Shown here: positions 1 to 4,318 of the stretch, one piece after another | Layout: each line of letters starts with the position of its first letter | Numbering within the stretch: the first letter of the stretch is position 1 | NCBI GenBank assembly: GCA_050945795.1 | Contig: JBMNTP010000043.1 | Location: forward strand, 1-6,269 | Direction: 5' to 3' | Length of the DNA stretch: 6,269 bases | DNA from: JBMNTP01 sp050945795 | GTDB taxonomy: Bacteria > Bacillota > Clostridia > Christensenellales > MGBC116941 | The notes under the pieces: model-generated | The model's database searches: none | Told to the model about the DNA's origin: nothing | What the model saw: the letters and a program-made list of their open reading frames with translations, nothing else | Program-made: the position numbers and the translations under genes

Positions 1-245
1 TGCCGTTCCTCATTAATGCCATCCGGGGTGATGAATTGCTTCAGCCTAAGTCTTGCGCTCAAGTCTCATGAGGTGTAGAATGATGTCAAAGCCACTCTCA
101 AATTCCACGGAGTTGGGGACAAGCCCGTTTTAAACATGGCTTTCATGCCTTTCAAAGTAAATCCTTTCCCTTATTTTCCCAAACAAACAATATAAAGTCG
201 ATGAGCATAGCAATAATGAACGGTGCTGCTTTATAAGAATTTCGT
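1..245. other. Region with no recognisable gene
   Basis: No reading frame here resembles a protein family I know, and no RNA gene is visible. Transcription from the tRNA operon should stop at its right border, at the terminator starting at 246. The minus strand holds a 29-codon frame (155 to 66) with a TTG start and an AAAGGA sequence about six bases upstream. It is too short and featureless to call a gene. The region could be the edge of an accessory insertion beside the tRNA cluster, but I found no transposase motif and no copy of the tRNA-Leu 3' end that would mark an attachment site. Confidence 0.5.
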
Positions 246-279
246 GAAAAAGCAAAACGCACCCACAAGAGTGAGTGCG
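246..279 (-). terminator. Rho-independent terminator of the tRNA operon
   Basis: On the minus strand CGCACTCAC (279-271) pairs with GTGGGTGCG (266-258) around the loop TCTT. This gives nine pairs, one of them a T-G wobble. A T-rich tract, TTTTGCTTTTT (257-247), follows directly. It lies 26 bases after the encoded CCA of tRNA-Leu, the last gene of the cluster, so it should end the tRNA transcript. Confidence 0.9.
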
Positions 280-289
280 CGAATTTACT

Positions 290-304
290 GCGCGGCTTCC
301 GCGC
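290..304 (-). other. GC-only hairpin abutting the tRNA-Leu 3' end
   Basis: GCGCGG (304-299) and CCGCGC (295-290) are perfectly complementary around the three-base loop AAG, giving a six-pair, all-GC hairpin. It begins at the very next base after the encoded CCA of tRNA-Leu. No U-run follows, so it does not look like a terminator by itself. It may pause polymerase or shape 3' trimming of the last tRNA. Confidence 0.6.
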
Positions 305-391
305 TGGTGCGAGAAACAGGACTTGAACCTGCATGAGCTGTTGCTCACTAGAACCTGAATCTAGCGCGTCTGCCAATTCCGCCATTCTCGC
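305..391 (-). tRNA. tRNA-Leu (anticodon CAG)
   Basis: This is a class II tRNA of 87 bases including the encoded CCA. The acceptor stem pairs GCGAGAA with TTCTCGC, and the discriminator is A. The anticodon stem CTAGA/TCTAG encloses the loop TTCAGGT, which places CAG at the anticodon. The variable arm is long (TGAGCAACAGCTCA), as expected for leucine, and the T-loop sequence is GGTTCAAGTCC. It is the last tRNA of the operon, five bases after tRNA-Tyr and just before a hairpin and the operon terminator. It reads the leucine codon CUG. Confidence 0.95.
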
Positions 392-396
392 GAAAA

Positions 397-481
397 TGGT
401 GGAGGGAGGTGGATTCGAACCACCGAAGTCGTTGACGGCAGATTTACAGTCTGCTCCCTTTAGCCACTCGGGAACCCCTCC
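397..481 (-). tRNA. tRNA-Tyr (anticodon GTA)
   Basis: This is a class II tRNA of 85 bases with encoded CCA. Acceptor strands GGAGGGG and TCCCTCC pair with one G-T wobble at the inner end. The anticodon stem GCAGA/TCTGC holds the loop CTGTAAA, giving GTA. The long variable arm (CGTCAACGACTTCG region) is the bacterial tyrosine type, and the T-arm reads GGTTCGAATCC. Four bases separate it from tRNA-Thr upstream and five from tRNA-Leu downstream. Confidence 0.95.
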
Positions 482-485
482 ACGC

Positions 486-561
486 TGGAGCTGGTGATGG
501 GACTCGAACCCGCAACCTGCTGATTACAAATCAGCTGCTCTGCCAATTGAGCTACACCAGC
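486..561 (-). tRNA. tRNA-Thr (anticodon TGT)
   Basis: Class I tRNA of 76 bases with encoded CCA. Acceptor GCTGGTG pairs perfectly with CACCAGC. The discriminator base is T, unlike the A of most neighbours but acceptable for a threonine tRNA. The anticodon stem GCTGA/TCAGC holds the loop TTTGTAA, giving TGT. The T-arm reads GGTTCGAGTCC. It sits between tRNA-Phe (16 bases upstream) and tRNA-Tyr (four bases downstream). Confidence 0.95.
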
Positions 562-577
562 AGATTGAGAATAAATA

Positions 578-653
578 TGGTGCCTCAGAGTGGAATCGAA
601 CCACCGACACAGGGATTTTCAGTCCCTTGCTCTACCGACTGAGCTACCGAGGC
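578..653 (-). tRNA. tRNA-Phe (anticodon GAA)
   Basis: Class I tRNA of 76 bases with encoded CCA and discriminator A. Acceptor GCCTCGG pairs with CTGAGGC with one G-T wobble. The anticodon stem AGGGA/TCCCT holds the loop CTGAAAA, giving GAA. The T-arm reads GGTTCGATTCC. It lies seven bases after tRNA-Asp. Confidence 0.96.
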
Positions 654-660
654 AAGAAAA

Positions 661-737
661 TGGCGACCCGGAAGGGGCTCGAACCCTCGACCTCCAGCGT
701 GACAGGCTGGCATTCTAACCAACTGAACTACCGGGCC
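661..737 (-). tRNA. tRNA-Asp (anticodon GTC)
   Basis: Class I tRNA of 77 bases with encoded CCA. Acceptor GGCCCGG pairs with CCGGGTC with one G-T wobble at the second pair. The discriminator is G, the known identity base of aspartate tRNAs. The anticodon stem CCAGC/GCTGG holds the loop CTGTCAC, giving GTC. The T-arm reads GGTTCGAGCCC. Nine bases separate it from the Met tRNA upstream. Confidence 0.96.
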
Positions 738-746
738 AAAAAAATA

Positions 747-823
747 TGGTGGGCCTTCAGGGACTCGAACCCCGGACCAACCGGTTATGAGCCGGTTGCT
801 CTAACCAACTGAGCTAAAGGCCC
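747..823 (-). tRNA. tRNA-Met, elongator type (anticodon CAT)
   Basis: Class I tRNA of 77 bases with encoded CCA and discriminator A. Acceptor GGGCCTT pairs completely with AAGGCCC, including the first pair. It is therefore not an initiator tRNA, which would have an unpaired first position. The anticodon stem ACCGG/CCGGT holds the loop CTCATAA, giving CAT. Two identities fit: elongator methionine, or isoleucine-2, whose C34 is changed to lysidine by TilS. The general body (TTTAGCTCAGTTGGTTAGAGCA-like D arm) resembles both in Firmicutes. I favour methionine but cannot decide by eye. Confidence 0.8.
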
Positions 824-830
824 TTGTGAA

Positions 831-905
831 TGGTGACCCCTAGGAGACTCGAACTCCTGTTACCGCCGTGAAAGGGCGGTGTCTTAACCGCTTGACCAAG
901 GGGCC
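831..905 (-). tRNA. tRNA-Glu (anticodon TTC)
   Basis: Class I tRNA of 75 bases with encoded CCA. Acceptor GGCCCCT pairs with AGGGGTC with one G-T wobble. The anticodon stem CCGCC/GGCGG holds the loop CTTTCAC, giving TTC. The T-arm reads AGTTCGAGTCT. It lies 25 bases after tRNA-Pro and seven before the Met tRNA. It reads both glutamate codons and also supplies glutamyl-tRNA in organisms that use the C5 tetrapyrrole route. Confidence 0.95.
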
Positions 906-930
906 GCTATCAACCACACAAGGAATGGTT

Positions 931-1007
931 TGGTCGGGGTGAAGGGATTCGAACCCCCGGCCCCATGCTCCCAAAGCACGTGCGCTACCAGACTGCGCTA
1001 CACCCCG
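931..1007 (-). tRNA. tRNA-Pro (anticodon TGG)
   Basis: Class I tRNA of 77 bases with encoded CCA, first gene of the operon. Acceptor CGGGGTG pairs perfectly with CACCCCG. The C1-G72 pair is typical of proline tRNAs. The anticodon stem CGTGC/GCATG, with one G-T pair, holds the loop TTTGGGA, giving TGG. The T-arm reads GGTTCGAATCC. Its 5' end is about 30 bases downstream of the promoter -10 box. Confidence 0.96.
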
Positions 1008-1037
1008 ATGGGTGGTTCGCTATTCGCGACGAATTAT

Positions 1038-1066
1038 AATATACCGCATCTGAAAGACGATGTCAA
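1038..1066 (-). promoter_or_regulatory. Sigma-A-type promoter of the tRNA operon
   Basis: The -35 box is a perfect TTGACA (1066-1061). A 17-base spacer follows, then the -10 box TATATT (1043-1038), which matches five of six consensus positions. The next bases continue as ATAATT, so the melting region is very AT-rich. Transcription should start near 1031, about 25 bases before tRNA-Pro. A consensus promoter is expected for a stable-RNA operon. Confidence 0.88.
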
Positions 1067-1103
1067 CTCATTTTTTACACCAAATCGCTAATTTATCTAA
1101 ATA

Positions 1104-1159
1104 CCCGCACCAATACATTGTTGCATATTCATATATAAACGGTTTTACATAAGTGCGGG
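1104..1159. repeat. Seven-base inverted repeat in the gap between the holin-like gene and the tRNA promoter
   Basis: CCCGCAC (1104-1110) and GTGCGGG (1153-1159) are perfectly complementary and flank 42 AT-rich bases. The gap from 1067 to 1231 holds no gene that I can see. The repeat might form a long-looped hairpin ending the holin-like transcript, but only a weak T-rich stretch follows it on the minus strand. A regulatory binding site is equally possible. Confidence 0.35.
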
Positions 1160-1231
1160 ATATTATTTCCGTATCTTCTAAATGCCGCCCTCCATCCCTC
1201 GCTTACGCCTTGTCTCGCCTCGCCCCAGGCC

Positions 1232-1489
1232 TTATAGCGGATCCCTGTCAATCGATTGTTTAAGAGTCTGGTTCGCGCCTACAGCCGCCCAGCCCGCCAG
1301 GCCGCCCATAATTATGCTGTGCGCGTCATTTCCTATAACAAACACCCCGAGCACCGCCCCGACAGACACCGCGATTATCGGTATTATCCAATTCGGCACA
1401 CGGGGTATGCCCTTTACTATAGAGCATATAACATATACCGCCATAAGCACGAATATACCGGCATCGTTTAAAAAACCCATTACATCCAT
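1232..1489 (-). CDS. Small holin-like membrane protein
   Basis: An 85-residue protein with the look of phage holins of the Hol44/holin superfamily V type. That assignment is from memory of the pattern, not from a search. Residues 11-27 and 33-53 are hydrophobic and probably span the membrane. The turn between them carries the family-like pattern IPRVPNWIIP. Residues 59-74 form a third, weaker, Gly/Ala-rich segment (GGLAGWAAVGANQ), and the tail is short and polar. Such proteins form membrane holes in phage lysis; some chromosomal copies act in other export roles. The start is the ATG at 1489 because GGAGG (1504-1500) precedes it. The frame stays open upstream to a GTG at 1534, but that start has no ribosome site. 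No endolysin or other phage gene is next to it: hydF lies 138 bases upstream and the tRNA operon downstream. Confidence 0.75.
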   Translation of the reverse strand: MDVMGFLNDAGIFVLMAVYVICSIVKGIPRVPNWIIPIIAVSVGAVLGVFVIGNDAHSIIMGGLAGWAAVGANQTLKQSIDRDPL

Positions 1490-1560
1490 TGTGAATATAC
1501 CTCCGTTTAAGTGATGGGGTTGTAGCCGCATCACGTTTCTTTTTAAAAGATATATTCACA
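1490..1560 (-). promoter_or_regulatory. Nested inverted repeats enclosing the holin-like ribosome-binding site
   Basis: On the minus strand TGTGAATATA (1560-1551) is perfectly complementary to TATATTCACA (1499-1490). The second arm exactly fills the ten-base spacer between GGAGG (1504-1500) and the ATG at 1489. Inside lies a smaller hairpin: GTGATG (1534-1529) pairs with CATCAC (1516-1511), and two more G-C pairs form after one mismatch. A palindrome, TCTTTTAAAAAGA, lies at 1549-1537. Folded RNA would place the ribosome site in a closed junction, so translation could be limited until the stem opens. The repeats are seen directly; the regulatory role is inferred. Confidence 0.5.
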
Positions 1561-1563
1561 TAC

Positions 1564-1618
1564 AGCCGCCGCAATGCGCGAAAAGCCGTTTGAGCGCTTA
1601 CAATCGTTTTTGGCGGCT
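1564..1618 (-). repeat. Seven-base inverted repeat between hydF and the holin-like gene
   Basis: AGCCGCC (1618-1612) pairs perfectly with GGCGGCT (1570-1564). The enclosed 41 bases contain further short complementary GCGC stretches. It begins ten bases after the hydF stop. No U-run follows on the minus strand, so it is not a normal terminator. It may protect the hydF mRNA end or be part of the next gene's leader. Confidence 0.4.
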
Positions 1619-1627
1619 TGAACGGAC

Positions 1628-2875
1628 TCAAACCATATCTTCGTCCTCAAGCACGCGATAGGCGGCTGGAAACGGCTTTAAAGCGCGTTTAAGTATGCCC
1701 AGCACATAAGCTATAAGCATACCGTAATTGGTTATGCCAACGCCGCTCTCCTTTGCCCGCGCTATGCGATACGCCATTTCCTTGTTATTGAGCATGCAGC
1801 CCCCGCAATGTACTATGGCTGCGTAACCCGCTATATCCTTAGGATAACAAGCGCCGGATGCCCATTCAAACTGTATGTTCTGTCCTGATATCTGCTTTAT
1901 CCAGCGCGGTATTTTAACGGTGCCTATATCGTCGCCCTGGCGGTGATGCGTGCACCCTTCAACTATAAGCACCCTATCCCCCGCCTTTAGCCCAGCTATA
2001 CTTTTAAGTCCTCTAACCATTTCCGCCAGCTCGCCCTTCTGCCTGGCAAAGAGTATCGAAAACGACGTTAACGGTATATCTGACGGCGTATCGGCGGATA
2101 CCTGCGCAAACGCCTGCGAGTCGGTTATAACAATCGACGGCTTTTTGTTAAGGCTTTCGAGCGTCATTTTAAGTTCATGCTCCTTTGATATAACCGCCAC
2201 CGCGCCCGCCTCTATAATCTCCCTTATCGTCTGCTGCTGCGGCAATATCAGCCGCCCCTTAGGAGCCGATTTATCAATAGGCGTAACCAAAACGGCGATA
2301 TCTCCCGGCTTTATAAGCCCGCTTATAAGACCCTGACCGTTTTCTTCTATCCTCGCATGCTTTATTATAAGGCTTTTAAGCTCCTCAATGCCGTATCCGG
2401 AAGTCGCACTTACAATAACAGCCGGAACTTCCATCCCCGCCGCCATCTTAGCCGCATCTATCTTGGTAATCCGCGCCTTATCTGCCTTATTAAAGGCTAA
2501 TATTAGCGGTATGTCTCTTTGTTTAAGCTCTTTTACAAACTCCGTCTCAAAATCCGAAATGCCAAGCTTAGCGTCGAGTGCCAAAATAGCCAGATTGGTT
2601 TTTCTAAGCACCTCATATGTCTTCTCTATGCGCATTCTGCCCAACTCGCCTACATCGTCTAGCCCCGCCGTATCAATAAATACAACCGGCCCTAGCGGTA
2701 ACAGCTCCATTGTCTTGTATACCGGGTCGGTAGTAGTTCCGGCAACATCGGAAGTAACCGCCACCTGCTGGCCTGTAATCGCGTTTATAAGCGACGACTT
2801 GCCGGCGTTTCTCCTGCCGAATATAGATATAGCCAGACGGTTGGCCATAGGCGTAGCGTTTAAACCGCTTGTCAT
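1628..2875 (-). CDS. hydF: [FeFe]-hydrogenase H-cluster maturation GTPase HydF
   Basis: HydF is the cytoplasmic scaffold that receives the di-iron precursor built with HydE and HydG and delivers it to the hydrogenase HydA. At 415 residues it has the normal length. The N-terminal GTPase domain shows the P-loop GRRNAGKS (20-27), TTT for G2 (47-49), DTAG (69-72) and NKAD (129-132), with SAT (156-158) for G5. The Asn in the P-loop fits the potassium-activated TrmE-like group. A middle dimerisation domain follows. The C-terminal iron-sulfur site has C308-x-H310, a 45-residue gap, then H356-C357-x-x-C360, the HydF signature. The ATG at 2875 is preceded, six bases away, by GGGGGG rather than the usual GGAGG. 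An internal ATG at codon 10 has no such site. hydE, hydG and hydA are not in the window. A promoter at 3038-3010 and a structured leader suggest independent control. Confidence 0.96.
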   Translation of the reverse strand: MTSGLNATPMANRLAISIFGRRNAGKSSLINAITGQQVAVTSDVAGTTTDPVYKTMELLPLGPVVFIDTAGLDDVGELGRMRIEKTYEVLRKTNLAILALDAKLGISDFETEFVKELKQRDIPLILAFNKADKARITKIDAAKMAAGMEVPAVIVSATSGYGIEELKSLIIKHARIEENGQGLISGLIKPGDIAVLVTPIDKSAPKGRLILPQQQTIREIIEAGAVAVISKEHELKMTLESLNKKPSIVITDSQAFAQVSADTPSDIPLTSFSILFARQKGELAEMVRGLKSIAGLKAGDRVLIVEGCTHHRQGDDIGTVKIPRWIKQISGQNIQFEWASGACYPKDIAGYAAIVHCGGCMLNNKEMAYRIARAKESGVGITNYGMLIAYVLGILKRALKPFPAAYRVLEDEDMV

Positions 2876-2890
2876 AAAGCGCCCCCCAAT

Positions 2891-2920
2891 AAAAAATTAA
2901 ATCCCGCCGCTTATAGCGGG
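2891..2920 (-). terminator. Terminator-like hairpin in the hydF leader
   Basis: On the minus strand CCGCT (2919-2915) pairs with AGCGG (2911-2907) around ATA. An alternative register pairs CCCGC (2920-2916) with GCGGG (2907-2903). A T-rich run, ATTTAATTTTTT (2902-2891), follows. It ends only 15 bases before the hydF start. The stem is short, so termination would be weak, but its place between promoter and gene fits an attenuator. A copy of AGCGG upstream (2955-2951) could compete for the 5' arm. Confidence 0.35.
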
Positions 2921-3009
2921 CAATATCGGCAACATCGTCAGAATACACAACCGCTGCGCCGATTTTATGCCTTATCAAAACACAACATCTTCAATACCGC
3001 TCTATAATT

Positions 3010-3038
3010 AGTATACTATATTGATGTATGTTTGTCAT
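3010..3038 (-). promoter_or_regulatory. Probable sigma-A promoter for hydF
   Basis: ATGACA (3038-3033) matches five of six -35 positions. TATACT (3015-3010) matches five of six -10 positions, and the spacer is the optimal 17 bases. It lies just past the add stop codon, in the gap before hydF. Transcription would start near 3003, leaving a leader of about 128 bases. No terminator is visible between add and the promoter, so read-through from add is also possible. Confidence 0.68.
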
Positions 3039-3043
3039 CCTGT

Positions 3044-4081
3044 TCAGCGCAACTCATCAATGCGCCGCCCCCACTTATCAAAGCTTTCAAGCAGGCGATC
3101 CCTAATGTGCTCCGGTGCGAACGAACGGCGCGCCGCCGCCATATTTATATCACACATCTGCCCTATGCTTATACCGCACCCTTCAACGGCATTTCTATAC
3201 TCCTTACTTAACGATATATCGGACAACACAGTATCATCGGTGCTTACGCTAACGCTTACGCCGGCTCTTATAAGCTCTTTTAGCGGAAAATGCCGGTAAG
3301 ACGGATACAGGCCCGCCTGTATGTTGCTTGTAGGGCAAAGATCGAGCATTATATCCTTTTTAATCACAGCGTCAATCAGCGCCCTAGACTCCGACACCGG
3401 CGCCCCATGCGCCAATCTGTCCGGTCTTATAGCTTCTATTGCGCTAAGCAACCGCTGATCATCAGCCTGCGCTTCTCCCCAATGCATGGTTACGCCGAGG
3501 CCCATATCCCTCGCCGTTTCAAAAACAGCGTACTGCTCCATAACGTCGGGTGATGCGCTTTCATCCCCTGCTATGTCAACAGCAGTGATGCTCGCCCCGC
3601 TTTTCCATATGGCTTTTAATAAGGCCGTGTTCTCTTTAGCGCAGGTACCGCGCATAAATACCGCTATTATAGAAAACGCTGTCCCCGTCAGCTCAGACGC
3701 TCGCTTCGCCCCCTCAAAGACAGCGTTTACAACGTCAGGAGCGCTCAGCCCACACTTAGTATGTAGCTCCGGCGCAAACCGTATCTCAATATACTTCACA
3801 TTATCCGCCGCTTTTAACAGTATCAGCTCGTAAGCGGCGCGTCGAAGCGACCTTTGACTTTGCATAAGCGAAATAGGCAAATCAAAATATTTAAGCAGCT
3901 CACGCTGACTCTCAAGCCTGCCTTCCACTACCATTTGCTTATACGCATCTTGCCACGATACCGACTCGCCGCCAACCGCCAGCAAATCAACTGCAGTATC
4001 AATCAGCAAAGAGCCGTCGAGGTGGAGATGCAGCTCGGCCTTTGGCATCGCTTTTATTAAGCTGTATAAATATGGTTCCAT
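3044..4081 (-). CDS. add: Adenosine deaminase (metal-dependent)
   Basis: This cytoplasmic purine-salvage enzyme should convert adenosine or deoxyadenosine to inosine or deoxyinosine with release of ammonia. It has 345 residues, normal for the family, and folds as a metal-bound TIM barrel. Visible motifs, in order: HLHLDGS with metal ligands H18 and H20; AGDE (171-174), substrate binding; H200 and catalytic E203 in the sequence HWGE; H225 in RLAHG; CPTSN (249-253); and D282-D283 in STDD. All catalytic residues are therefore present. Two departures: the usual HAGE reads HWGE, and the Asp pair is followed by Thr, not the common Pro. A specificity for adenine or another aminopurine cannot be excluded. 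The start is the ATG at 4081, six bases after GGAGG. The frame extends upstream to a GTG at 4117, but that would place the ribosome site inside the gene. A terminator-like hairpin precedes it and hydF follows 168 bases later. Confidence 0.92.
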   Translation of the reverse strand: MEPYLYSLIKAMPKAELHLHLDGSLLIDTAVDLLAVGGESVSWQDAYKQMVVEGRLESQRELLKYFDLPISLMQSQRSLRRAAYELILLKAADNVKYIEIRFAPELHTKCGLSAPDVVNAVFEGAKRASELTGTAFSIIAVFMRGTCAKENTALLKAIWKSGASITAVDIAGDESASPDVMEQYAVFETARDMGLGVTMHWGEAQADDQRLLSAIEAIRPDRLAHGAPVSESRALIDAVIKKDIMLDLCPTSNIQAGLYPSYRHFPLKELIRAGVSVSVSTDDTVLSDISLSKEYRNAVEGCGISIGQMCDINMAAARRSFAPEHIRDRLLESFDKWGRRIDELR

Positions 4082-4087
4082 AGAAGC

Positions 4088-4092
4088 CCTCC
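4088..4092 (-). promoter_or_regulatory. Ribosome-binding site deciding the add start
   Basis: GGAGG, part of CGGAGGG, lies six bases before the ATG at 4081. It fixes the start 12 codons inside the longest open frame, which otherwise begins at a GTG (4117) without a comparable site. Confidence 0.85.
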
Positions 4093-4132
4093 GAAGGATT
4101 GGCGATTTTATTTTCACTTATTCTTAAGGCAG

Positions 4133-4138
4133 ATTATA
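4133..4138 (-). promoter_or_regulatory. Possible -10 box upstream of add
   Basis: A perfect TATAAT stands about 50 bases before the add start, just after the T-run of the preceding terminator-like hairpin. The bases 17 upstream are GC-rich stem and do not resemble a -35 box. If it is used, the promoter relies on the T-rich upstream stretch or on an activator. The call is weak. Confidence 0.3.
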
Positions 4139-4140
4139 GG

Positions 4141-4173
4141 ATAATAAAAAAAGTCGCCGCGCTGTTGCGCGGC
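4141..4173 (-). terminator. Second intrinsic terminator, between ispH-rpsA and add
   Basis: GCCGCGC (4173-4167) pairs perfectly with GCGCGGC (4162-4156) around the loop AACA. After GAC comes a run of seven T (4152-4146). The all-GC stem is strong; the three-base offset of the T-run weakens it slightly. A full terminator of ispH-rpsA already lies about 100 bases upstream, so this one probably ends a separate short transcript or acts as an attenuator for add. Confidence 0.75.
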
Positions 4174-4231
4174 TTAAAGGGGGTCTTAATGTTTTGAGGT
4201 GCTTTTAATGTACCCTCGGCCGCACGAGTTT
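4144..4231 (-). ncRNA. Possible small RNA between two terminators
   Basis: The segment downstream of the ispH-rpsA terminator begins with a TATAAT (4243-4238) and ends in its own hairpin and T-run. It would give a transcript of roughly 85-90 bases. Within it GTGC (4225-4222) can pair with GCAC, and GAGG with CCTC, around ACATTAAAA. No credible reading frame is present and no known RNA family is recognised. No -35 box fits the TATAAT. The alternative is an add leader with an attenuator. Confidence 0.22.
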
Positions 4232-4243
4232 ATTCAAATTATA

Positions 4244-4293
4244 GAAAAATAAAAATCAAGGGGTTGAAAAGGCAATTTCCCTTCCAACCCCTT
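4244..4293 (-). terminator. Rho-independent terminator of ispH-rpsA
   Basis: AAGGGGTTG (4293-4285) pairs perfectly with CAACCCCTT (4266-4258). The stem continues inward with several more pairs and small mismatches around a loop near GAAATTG. The T-rich tract GATTTTTATTTTT (4257-4245) follows. It begins 25 bases after the stop codon. T-rich sequence also follows the hairpin on the plus strand, so it could work in both directions, though no plus-strand gene is seen. Confidence 0.88.
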
Positions 4294-4318
4294 TGTTTTA
4301 CTTTAGCGTAATAGCGGT

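Noticed and set aside
130..385. Two overlapping minus-strand frames at the left end
   Set aside because: Both run through tRNA-Leu and the operon terminator. Their peptides are translations of those RNAs, with no ribosome site or family resemblance.
627..812. Plus-strand reading frame of 61 codons across the tRNA cluster
   Set aside because: It runs antisense through tRNA-Phe, tRNA-Asp and the Met tRNA. Its peptide pattern (RDSNPGP, GLEPSTS) is the familiar artefact of translating tRNA complements.
1490..1534. Upstream GTG start for the holin-like gene
   Set aside because: No ribosome site precedes it, the added residues are not hydrophobic, and the GGAGG before the ATG at 1489 would then be coding.
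2673..2978. Minus-strand frame of 101 codons overlapping the hydF start
   Set aside because: It has a TTG start with no ribosome site, and two thirds of it overlaps hydF out of frame. The Tyr/Arg-rich peptide is typical of a shadow frame.
2965..2988. Seven-codon leader peptide upstream of hydF
   Set aside because: It has no convincing ribosome site and no run of a regulatory codon. I mention it only as part of the leader layout and do not call it a gene.
4082..4117. GTG start for add, giving 12 extra residues
   Set aside because: The GGAGG at 4092-4088 would lie inside the gene, and the ATG at 4081 is correctly spaced from it and begins just before the conserved HLHLDGS motif.
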